Assembly (NCBI GenBank): GCA_022703115.1
Contig: JAKLEK010000033.1
Coordinates: 1-11,295 of the forward strand
DNA: 11,295 nt
Source of the DNA: Elusimicrobiota bacterium
Lineage (GTDB): Bacteria; Elusimicrobiota; Elusimicrobia; Elusimicrobiales; UBA9959
Reading direction: 5' to 3'
Under the pieces are notes generated by a model, which searched no databases, had not been told where the DNA came from, and was given only the letters and a program-made list of their open reading frames with translations. Shown here piece after piece: positions 1-5,243 of this stretch. Numbering within the stretch: the first letter of the stretch is position 1; every line of letters starts with the position of its first letter. The position numbers were made by a program, and so were the translations under genes.

Positions 1-124
1 CATGGTGGTGACGGTCCCAGGCAGCGAATTCGGGATGGACGGGCATCTGCGGCTGAGCTACTGCGGCTCGGAGAAAGACATAATCGAAGGAGCGACGCGG
101 ATCAGGGAGCTGCTGGACCGCTGA
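1..124 (+). CDS. C-terminal fragment of a class I/II PLP-dependent aminotransferase (5' truncated by window edge)
   Basis: An open frame runs in from the left edge (frame starting at base 2) and ends at TGA 122-124, giving at least 40 residues. The fragment contains VPGSEFGMDGHLRLSY followed by a helix-like segment ending IRELLDR. This matches the C-terminal end of aspartate-aminotransferase-like enzymes: the PGS.FG turn, then the LRLSY strand whose Arg binds the substrate alpha-carboxylate, then the final EG..RI..LL helix. The family transfers amino groups between amino acids and 2-oxo acids in the cytoplasm, using pyridoxal phosphate. The PLP lysine and most of the enzyme lie outside the window, so the substrate cannot be assigned. 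The ATG at base 2 is internal, not a start. It lies 58 bases before pckA on the same strand and could be co-transcribed with it. Confidence 0.82.
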   Translation, partial: MVVTVPGSEFGMDGHLRLSYCGSEKDIIEGATRIRELLDR

Positions 125-182
125 CTGGCGGGCCTCTCCCGGAACCGGCGCCCGGCAGGGCGCCTCCGCGAAAGGTATATTT

Positions 183-1796
183 ATGACAAATACCGCTACC
201 ATGGAGAACGGCATAAAGGCGGAACTGGAGAAGATCGGGATCAGGACCTCCGGGCGGGTTCACCGGGACCTTCCGGCGCCGATCCTCTACGAACACGTTT
301 TCGCCCGGGGAGAGGGCGTCATGGCCGCCGGAGGGCCTTTGATCGTGAGGACCGGGACGCATACAGCGCGCGCCGCCAAGGACAAGTTCATAGTGAAGAG
401 GGCGCCGAGCGCCGGGAATATATGGTGGGGCGAGTATAACGTCTCCTTCGAAGAGGGCCGGTTCGACCGTCTTTACGCCAAGATAACGGCCTATCTGAGG
501 GATAAGGACGTTTACGTGCGGGATTGTTACGCCGGTTCCGACCCGGAATACCGGCTGCCGGTAAGGATAATAACCGAATACGCCTGGCACAATCTTTTCG
601 CCGGGCATATGTTCATAGGCCGGCCTTCCGGCGGTGCCGGAGAGGCGCATTCCCCGGAATTCACCGTGATATCCGCCCCGGGCTGCAAAGCGGACCCTGC
701 GGCGGACGGAACAAGGAGCGAGTCTTTCATCCTGGTCGATTTCGAGAAGAAGACCGTCATAATCGGCGGGACGGCCTACGCCGGCGAGATAAAGAAATCC
801 GTCTTCACGGTGATGAACTATCTGCTGCCGCTCAAAGGGGTAATGCCGATGCATTGCTCGGCTAACGTCGGCGCGGCCGGAGATACGGCCGTGTTCTTCG
901 GCCTGTCAGGCACCGGCAAGACCACGCTCTCTTCCGACCCTGAAAGGCGGTTGATAGGCGACGACGAGCACGGCTGGACCGATAAAGGCGTTTTCAATTT
1001 CGAAGGGGGCTGCTACGCCAAGGTGATAAACCTGTCGGCTTCGGCGGAGCCGCAGATCTACGCCTGCACCAGGCGCTTCGGCACGGTGCTCGAGAACGTG
1101 GTCTTCGATCCGGCGACCAGGGAGCTGGACCTGAACGACGGTTCGCTCACGGAGAACACCCGGGCCGGCTACCCACTGGATTATATAGGCAACGCCGCGC
1201 GCGGGGAGCGTTTTCCGCACCCGAAGAACATCGTCATGCTGACCTACGACGCTTTCGGGGTCCTGCCGCCCATCTCCCGGCTTTCCTACGAGCAGGCCAT
1301 GTACCATTTCATTTCGGGCTACACGGCCAAGGTGGCCAACACGGAGATAGGAGTAAAGGAGCCCAAGGCCACGTTCAGCGCCTGCTTCGGCGCGCCGTTC
1401 ATGAGCCATCATCCTACGGTTTACGCGGAACTGCTGGAAAAGAAGATGCGCGCGCATAAGGTGAACTGCTGGCTCATCAATACCGGCCTGGCAGGCGGGC
1501 CCTACGGGGTCGGCAAGCGCGTGAGCATAGCGCATACGCGCGCCCTGCTGAACGGCGCTCTGGGCGGGGCGCTGGATGGGGTGAAGTTCGTCAGGGACGA
1601 GGTTTTCGGTTTCGAGGTGCCGGAGGCCTGCCCCGGGGTGCCGGCCGGGATCCTGTCGCCGCGTTCGGCGTGGAGCAGCGCGGCGGACTATGACGCCAAG
1701 CGGGCGGAGCTGGCCGGCCTTTTCGCTCAGAATTTCAGGAAGTTCGGCGTTTCCAATGAGAAAATCACCGCCGCCGGGCCCAGGACCGGGAAATAA
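183..1796 (+). CDS. pckA: Phosphoenolpyruvate carboxykinase (ATP)
   Basis: This 537-residue protein has the usual length for ATP-dependent PEPCK, the cytoplasmic enzyme converting oxaloacetate plus ATP to PEP, CO2 and ADP. It serves gluconeogenesis, or runs in reverse in some fermenters. Visible motifs are Arg63 in the N-terminal substrate loop, the metal-site lysine in KKSVFTVMNYLLP (204-205), metal-site His224 in MHCSAN, the P-loop GLSGTGKT (240-247, Lys246), the kinase-2 loop LIGDDEHGW (257-265) and the TENTR arginine (Arg327). The whole catalytic set is present, so it should be active. The N-terminal loop reads TARAAKDKF where E. coli has TGRSPKDKY; the Arg is kept but neighbours differ. 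The chosen ATG has AAAGG about seven bases upstream. No intrinsic terminator is visible after the stop. Confidence 0.96.
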   Translation: MTNTATMENGIKAELEKIGIRTSGRVHRDLPAPILYEHVFARGEGVMAAGGPLIVRTGTHTARAAKDKFIVKRAPSAGNIWWGEYNVSFEEGRFDRLYAKITAYLRDKDVYVRDCYAGSDPEYRLPVRIITEYAWHNLFAGHMFIGRPSGGAGEAHSPEFTVISAPGCKADPAADGTRSESFILVDFEKKTVIIGGTAYAGEIKKSVFTVMNYLLPLKGVMPMHCSANVGAAGDTAVFFGLSGTGKTTLSSDPERRLIGDDEHGWTDKGVFNFEGGCYAKVINLSASAEPQIYACTRRFGTVLENVVFDPATRELDLNDGSLTENTRAGYPLDYIGNAARGERFPHPKNIVMLTYDAFGVLPPISRLSYEQAMYHFISGYTAKVANTEIGVKEPKATFSACFGAPFMSHHPTVYAELLEKKMRAHKVNCWLINTGLAGGPYGVGKRVSIAHTRALLNGALGGALDGVKFVRDEVFGFEVPEACPGVPAGILSPRSAWSSAADYDAKRAELAGLFAQNFRKFGVSNEKITAAGPRTGK

Positions 1797-1834
1797 GGCC
1801 GCGGCTTCCCGAGGGGGACGGTCGCCGATTTCTA

Positions 1835-1865
1835 TTGACAGAAGCGAGGGAAAATAAGGTAATAT
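1835..1865 (+). promoter_or_regulatory. Candidate sigma70-type promoter for the SWIB gene
   Basis: A perfect TTGACA lies at 1835-1840. The best -10 candidate is TAATAT at 1860-1865 (4 of 6 consensus bases), with a longer than ideal 19-base spacer. The region between is A-rich in an otherwise GC-rich window. A start site near 1872 would leave a leader of about 33 bases containing a strong Shine-Dalgarno, AGGAGG at 1892-1897, seven bases before the ATG. The -35 is convincing and the -10 is weak. Confidence 0.45.
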
Positions 1866-1904
1866 CTCAACAGTAGCGGTAAAAAACAATTAGGAGGAGT
1901 ATAC

Positions 1905-2165
1905 ATGCCCGCAGCCAAAGCAAACTCGAAGTTCATGGCCCCGATCACCCCGGACGCCGTTCTCGCTGAAGTGGTTGGAAACAAGCCCCTTCCCAGGACG
2001 GAGATCGTGAAGAAACTCTGGGCCTACATAAAGAAGAACAACCTTCAGGACAAGAAGAACCGCCGGATGATCAACGGCGACGAGAAGCTCACGAAAGTGT
2101 TCAACGGCAAGAAACAGGTGAGCATGTTCGAAATAGCCAAACTGATCGGCAAGCACGCCAGCTGA
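1905..2165 (+). CDS. Stand-alone SWIB/MDM2-domain protein
   Basis: The protein has 86 residues, nearly all one SWIB domain. After a short basic N-terminus come PITPDAVLAEVVGNKPLPRT, then the signature VKKLWAYIKKNNLQDKKNRR (about 45-64), then DEKLTKVFNGKKQVSMFEIAKLIGKH. SWIB domains are known in eukaryotic SWI/SNF chromatin remodelers and, in bacteria, as short proteins or fused to topoisomerase I in chlamydiae. The bacterial role is unsettled, with DNA or nucleoid association most often proposed. The protein is strongly basic, in line with nucleic-acid contact, though that is inference. It appears monocistronic: promoter-like sequence upstream, AGGAGG at ideal spacing (suggesting high expression), and its own terminator. 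Neither neighbour points to a pathway. Confidence 0.93.
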   Translation: MPAAKANSKFMAPITPDAVLAEVVGNKPLPRTEIVKKLWAYIKKNNLQDKKNRRMINGDEKLTKVFNGKKQVSMFEIAKLIGKHAS

Positions 2166-2192
2166 GCGAAAGCGCCGTTCGGAATGAATATT

Positions 2193-2224
2193 AACGCCGT
2201 TCCCGCAAGGGGGCGGCGTTTTTA
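2193..2224 (+). terminator. Rho-independent terminator of the SWIB gene
   Basis: AACGCCGTTCCC (2193-2204) pairs with GGGGGCGGCGTT (2209-2220) across a GCAA tetraloop. This makes a continuous 12-pair stem with two G-U wobbles, running into a T tract at 2219-2223. It lies 28 bases after the SWIB stop codon and is the only textbook terminator in the window. Confidence 0.93.
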
Positions 2225-2282
2225 TCTGCCCTGAGCCCCGCTATGGCGGTAATCGGGATCTCCGGTGTGTGCGAGCCCGCAA

Positions 2283-2529
2283 CTAGGGTTCGCGGGGCCT
2301 GTCAAACGTCGGCTGGTAATTTGTAGCTAACAGGTGTTTCATAGCTAGTGGCTGTTAGCTTGTGGCCATCAGGTATTACCTTATTTGGAGCGGGAGGCAG
2401 GGGAACCGGAAAAGCGGAACCGTCCGGAGGCCGAGCATACGGAGCGCGTAGGCCGAGGAACGGAGGCGCGAGCACGGTGTGCGAGACGCCGGTTCCGCGT
2501 TCCGGGCCCCTGACAGGACCCGCGAACCC
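2283..2529 (+). repeat. Copy A of a ~245-base structured intergenic element (inverted relative to copy B)
   Basis: This copy fills most of the 340-base gap between the SWIB terminator and the 3' end of the GGDEF regulator. Modules in order: a 26-base end block (2283-2308) matching copy B at 22 of 26 positions; an AGCTAACAG/CTGTTAGCT hairpin; TTGGAGCGG (2385-2393); a left stem arm (2398-2422); a core holding two imperfect 21-base units (2428-2448 and 2450-2470, both AGGCCGAG...ACGGAG..CGCG); a GCAC-GGT-GTGC hairpin (2472-2482); and the right stem arm (2490-2512). The stem arms form about 21 pairs, with nine perfect ones at the inner end (GCGGAACCG with CGGTTCCGC). The outermost bases 2286-2304 are also the reverse complement of 2511-2529 at 18 of 19 positions, like terminal inverted repeats. 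It contains no convincing ORF. It could be a MITE- or REP-like element, or a transcribed structured RNA. Confidence 0.75.
2315..2380. repeat. AGCTA-type palindrome inside copy A
   Basis: AGCTAACAG (2325-2333) is the exact reverse complement of CTGTTAGCT (2352-2360), around an 18-base loop containing ATAGCTA. An outer pair, GGTAAT (2315-2320) and ATTACC (2375-2380), is also perfectly complementary. The palindrome in copy B has the same layout with different arm bases that still pair. Confidence 0.75.
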
Positions 2530-2564
2530 ATGGTGGGGGACTGAACTTTGACAGGCCGGGGGGG

Positions 2565-4325
2565 TCAGTCTTTGCGTCTGTCCAGGATGTAGAAGCTCTT
2601 CTCGCGGGTTTTGGCGGCCTTCTTGAGTTCGGCGCCGATGTTGCTGACCTGCGCGAAGGAGGTGAGCGGGCGGAATTTGTTGTGGACTATCCCTACGGCT
2701 ATGGCCAGGAACGGGAATTTCTTCACGTTGTTCTGGCGGTCGGTGGAGACTATATAGCCCCGCTCCCGGTCCTCCTTGGTGTAGAAGGAAGGTGAGATAT
2801 CGTCGAAGGAGACGACTATGGATTCGGCCAGTTTTTCCGCCCGGTCGAACGAGGTGACTATAATGAAGTCGTCGCCGCCGATATGGCCGATGAAGTCGCT
2901 GGAGTTCTCGTTCTGTATGGTCAGCTTGACCAGCAGGTTGGCCGTGGCCTTGAGAACGTGGTCGCCGGCGTCGAAACCGTAGATGTCGTTATAGGCCTTG
3001 AAATTGTTCAGGTCCAGATAAAGGACGGCGAACTCCCCGTTCCGCTGTATCTCCCGCTCCACCCTGGCCTGGATGGAAGGGTTTCCCGGCAGCTTTGAGA
3101 GCGGGTTGGTGTCCAGGACCTGCTTATTCCGCTTCAGGATCATGCGCATGCGGGCGATAAGCTCGTCGGTGTCCACCGGCTTGATGAGATAGTCGTCTAT
3201 CCCCATGCTCAGGCCCTTCATCTTGGCCTTCTTCTCGCTGTGGGCGGTGCAGATGATTATGGGAATGTGCGCGAAAAGGGGGTTGTCCTTCAGGTCCTGC
3301 GCCACGGTCAGGCCGTCCTTGCCCGGCATGCTGTAGTCCAGCACCGCGATATCGGGGCGCGCCTCGAAGATCAGTTTCAGGGCCTCCTGCCCGTCGTGCG
3401 CGGTAACGACCTCGAACCCCGCGGCCTCTATGGTCTCCTTCATCAGCATCAGCAGCTCGGTCTGGTCCTCGGCCAGGAGCACCTTGGGATGGGCCTGTTT
3501 GACCGGCGTCTGGGCGGGCGGCGGCGCGGCCGGCGCGGAGCCCGCGGCGGACAGCGCCGGGCCGATCTCCTTCTCCACGACCTTCAAAAGCAGCTCTTCG
3601 GGCAGGTCCCTGGTTATTATCTCCGGCAGGCCGGTGAGCACCCCGCGTTCCTGAAACCCGTTAAGGCGCAGAGCGCTTACGACTATTATGGGTATGGACG
3701 CGGTGGCGGGGTCCGCCCTGAGCTCGGCCAGGATCTGGAACCCGTTCTTCCTGGGCATCATGATGTCCAGGATGACGGCGTCCGGCTTCTCCTGCCGGGC
3801 TTTCTGGACGACTTCCTCCGGATCGTTGACCATCACCGGGCGGTAGTCGTTGGATTCCAGGAACATCTGTATAAGGTCGGAGAATTCCTGGTCGTCGTCG
3901 GTGGCCAGCACGGTGACGGTCCGTTCCTTACCGGGCCTTGGGACGGCGTTGAGCAGGGCGGCTTTCAGGGCCTCGAAATCGACCGGTTTGGTCAGGTACC
4001 CTTTGACTTCAGGCGCGGAGCCGGCCACGCTGTCCATCTTCGGGTGACTGGAGAAGATGATGATCTTCTGGGTCTCGGTGAAAGGGTTGTTCTTTATAGC
4101 GGCCAGCAGTTCCATCGGATTGAACCGCTGCGTGAGGATGTTCAGTACCACCAGGTCGGGTTTCCAGGTCTGTATGGAGGAGACGGCGGTCTGGTACTGG
4201 GTCGCGGTCTGGGCCGCGTAGCTTCTGCTCCTGAAAAACGAGGCCAGGGCCTCGGCGGCCTGGACGTCGGCGTCGACTATCAGGATCTTTTTAGCGTCTT
4301 CCCCCATAAAAATTGATTCTAACAT
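2565..4325 (-). CDS. Triple-receiver response regulator with a GGDEF-family output domain
   Basis: This cytoplasmic signalling protein has 586 residues from the first ATG. Receiver 1 (about 13-128) has Asn62 where the phosphoacceptor Asp should be, but keeps Lys113-Pro. Receiver 2 (about 136-253) keeps the acidic cluster at 143-145 and Asp187 in VILDIMMP, but has Arg239 in place of the conserved Lys. An Ala/Pro-rich linker (about 258-279) follows. Receiver 3 (about 280-400) is complete: Glu286-Asp287, Asp330, Thr360, Lys382-Pro383. The C-terminal GGDEF-type domain starts at NPLSKLPGN and has the metal-site Asp438 in YLDLNNFKAYNDIYGF and GGDDF (483-487) in place of GGDEF. The product-inhibition RxxD site is not intact (NSSD, 474-477). 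Family knowledge suggests c-di-GMP synthesis or a degenerate GGDEF role; activity is uncertain. An extended -10 overlapping the first ATG favours the second ATG at 4307 (MGEDAKKILIVD, 580 residues) as the real start. No partner kinase is present. Confidence 0.93.
   Translation of the reverse strand: MLESIFMGEDAKKILIVDADVQAAEALASFFRSRSYAAQTATQYQTAVSSIQTWKPDLVVLNILTQRFNPMELLAAIKNNPFTETQKIIIFSSHPKMDSVAGSAPEVKGYLTKPVDFEALKAALLNAVPRPGKERTVTVLATDDDQEFSDLIQMFLESNDYRPVMVNDPEEVVQKARQEKPDAVILDIMMPRKNGFQILAELRADPATASIPIIVVSALRLNGFQERGVLTGLPEIITRDLPEELLLKVVEKEIGPALSAAGSAPAAPPPAQTPVKQAHPKVLLAEDQTELLMLMKETIEAAGFEVVTAHDGQEALKLIFEARPDIAVLDYSMPGKDGLTVAQDLKDNPLFAHIPIIICTAHSEKKAKMKGLSMGIDDYLIKPVDTDELIARMRMILKRNKQVLDTNPLSKLPGNPSIQARVEREIQRNGEFAVLYLDLNNFKAYNDIYGFDAGDHVLKATANLLVKLTIQNENSSDFIGHIGGDDFIIVTSFDRAEKLAESIVVSFDDISPSFYTKEDRERGYIVSTDRQNNVKKFPFLAIAVGIVHNKFRPLTSFAQVSNIGAELKKAAKTREKSFYILDRRKD
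4316..4324 (-). promoter_or_regulatory. Extended -10 promoter of the GGDEF regulator
   Basis: Read on the - strand the sequence is TGTTAGAAT, an extended -10 (TGn) with TAGAAT matching five of six consensus bases. No good -35 is seen at 17 bases upstream. The predicted start site is about 4309, two bases before the ATG at 4307, so the message would be nearly leaderless. The first in-frame ATG (4325) overlaps this promoter and lacks a Shine-Dalgarno. Confidence 0.55.
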
Positions 4326-4434
4326 TTTTTACCCGCTTTTTCCCGCGCCGCTGCTGTCCGTGGTACGCGGCCAACGGAGGCAGCCTTCCGCCGGCCGGGC
4401 CGGGGTTTCCGGGCTTCGCTCGGCTGGTTCTCCC

Positions 4435-4675
4435 GGGTTCGCTGGGCTGCCGGGAGGCACAGGGGTCGAAGGGCACGCTATCGTTCACACAGTGAACGCG
4501 CTCCCGCTCGGGCCTCGCGCTTCGCAAGCTCGGCCCTGCGCGACGGCCCTTTGACCCCTGTGCCCCCCGTCAACCGCTCCAAGGACGGTAGATGTATTCC
4601 GTTCTTTCTGAATTAAGCTATTAGCCAATAGCTACTAGCTAATAGCTGGCTTTTGACGGGCCCCGCGCACCTTAG
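4435..4675 (-). repeat. Copy B of the ~245-base structured intergenic element (opposite orientation to copy A)
   Basis: It sits in the 397-base gap between the divergent regulator and the atp operon. Read on the - strand it repeats the module order of copy A: the 26-base end block (4675-4650, 22 of 26 identical), the AGCTA-type hairpin, TTGGAGCGG (4582-4574, 9 of 9), the stem arm (4564-4546), GGCCGAGCTTGCGAAGCGCG (4535-4516, 17 of 20 identical to copy A) followed by a second shortened unit, the hairpin CGTTCAC-TGT-GTGAACG (4498-4482), the closing arm (4474-4456) and GCGAACCC (4442-4435). The 19-base arms are complementary at 18 positions, yet share little sequence with the copy A arms. CCCGTCAA (4566-4573) and TTGACGGG (4653-4660) form an extra inverted pair. 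Bases 4430-4436 and 4450-4456 (CTCCCGG/CCGGGAG) make a further small hairpin at the end. Bases 4326-4429 of the gap are GC-rich with no feature I can name. Confidence 0.75.
4616..4647. repeat. AGCTA-type palindrome inside copy B
   Basis: AGCTATTAGC (4616-4625) and GCTAATAGCT (4638-4647) are exact 10-base reverse complements around a 12-base loop that again contains ATAGCTA. It is AT-rich against a GC-rich background, and the counterpart of the palindrome at 2325-2360. Confidence 0.8.
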
Positions 4676-4706
4676 GGGGATGCTGCGGGGTGCGGCGGAC
4701 GGGAAA

Positions 4707-4722
4707 TTGCTAGAATCTCGGT
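4707..4722 (+). promoter_or_regulatory. Extended -10 promoter of the atp operon, probably leaderless
   Basis: TGCTAGAAT at 4709-4716 (hidden in TTGCTAGAATC) is an extended -10 with five of six consensus bases. The atpZ ATG begins six bases after it, so the predicted start site falls at or next to the A of the ATG. No Shine-Dalgarno precedes atpZ, which fits a leaderless message. No TTGACA-like -35 is present at the normal distance. Confidence 0.6.
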
Positions 4723-4956
4723 ATGGCGGGACCGGGGAACGAGGACGAGAGCTGGTTCAAGTACGCGCAGGTGGGCCTGGAACTCGCCGCCGCGGTGGGA
4801 CTGGGCCTGTGGGCGGGCTACCGCCTGGACGCGCGTCTGGGTTCATCTCCCTGGGCCATGCTCGCCGGCGCCGCCGCCGGCCTGGCCGCCGGTTTCTACC
4901 TCGTTCTGCGGCAGCTGCCCCGGGAAAAGGAATTCAGGAGCGGAAAAAGTTCATGA
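4723..4956 (+). CDS. atpZ: AtpZ/AtpI-like accessory subunit of F1Fo ATP synthase
   Basis: This 77-residue membrane protein is first in the atp operon. After a short charged N-terminus (ending DESWFKYAQ) come two hydrophobic helices (about 18-33 and 43-61) joined by the loop GYRLDARLGSSPW. The G..LD..LG.SPW loop is the signature of the small F0F1-ATPase accessory family (Pfam AtpZ-type). Family members sit in the inner membrane and have been linked to c-ring assembly or Mg2+/Ca2+ transport; the exact role is unsettled. The ATG is six bases from the promoter -10, with no ribosome binding site. The stop codon overlaps the atpI start (ATGA, 4953-4956), indicating translational coupling. Confidence 0.88.
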   Translation: MAGPGNEDESWFKYAQVGLELAAAVGLGLWAGYRLDARLGSSPWAMLAGAAAGLAAGFYLVLRQLPREKEFRSGKSS

Positions 4957-5243
4957 TGGATTCCGCGTGGTCGGCCGCGGGTCTGGGAGCGGCCTTCGGC
5001 GTCCTGAACGGTTGGGCCTCGCGCACAGCCCTCCGGAGGACGCTCGACCGCCCGGACGCCGTGTTCCACTCGGTGTTCGCCGCCGGCCTGCTCTGGAGGC
5101 TGACTTTCCTTGCCGCGTCGGTTTGGTTTCTACGTTATAAAAAGTATATAATTATATTGCCATTTGCCGCCGCGTTGATCTTTACGCAATTCGTTTTCGA
5201 GGTCATCCCGTTAAGAAAAGATGGAACTAAAAGAGATCCTTGA
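4953..5243 (+). CDS. atpI: ATP synthase subunit I-like membrane protein
   Basis: The protein has 96 residues from the ATG at 4953, which overlaps the atpZ stop. AGGAG at 4936-4940 lies upstream at a rather long 12-base spacing. The open frame extends back to 4653, but that upstream part overlaps atpZ and lacks a start signal. Three hydrophobic segments are visible (about 8-25, 38-60 and 65-87), with a conserved-looking WRL within the second and a basic C-terminus. Position between atpZ and atpB, size and topology fit AtpI, a non-essential factor for c-ring assembly and stability. Sequence conservation in this family is low, so context carries much of the call. Its last 23 bases overlap the start of atpB. 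Confidence 0.78.
   Translation: MMDSAWSAAGLGAAFGVLNGWASRTALRRTLDRPDAVFHSVFAAGLLWRLTFLAASVWFLRYKKYIIILPFAAALIFTQFVFEVIPLRKDGTKRDP
5123..5152 (+). promoter_or_regulatory. Possible internal promoter within atpI, ahead of atpB
   Basis: A markedly AT-rich island (about 5135-5158) inside atpI contains a perfect TATAAT at 5147-5152. TTGGTT at 5123-5128 could serve as a weak -35 with an 18-base spacer. It would add transcription of atpB onward. The island encodes the hydrophobic YIIIL stretch, so amino acid choice explains part but not all of the composition. Confidence 0.3.

Noticed and set aside
2260..2300. Possible third, partial copy of the element (CGGTGTG and CGAG followed by GGTTCGCGGGGCC)
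   Set aside because: The resemblance to the copy A tail (about 2475-2512) is short and needs gaps. The GGTTCGCGGGGCC part is better explained as the outer inverted repeat of copy A.
2348..2551. 67-codon + strand ORF in the gap after the SWIB gene
   Set aside because: It runs through the palindromes and stem arms of element copy A. Its Gly/Pro/Arg-rich translation reflects base composition and there is no Shine-Dalgarno.
4313..4554. Short ORFs in both directions in the gap upstream of the atp operon
   Set aside because: They cover element copy B and adjoining GC-rich sequence, lack start signals and show no protein family features.
2283..4675. True composite transposon carrying the regulator
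   Set aside because: No transposase, no clear target-site duplication at either end, and the regulator's base composition matches its neighbours. Only the symmetric layout is kept as an observation.
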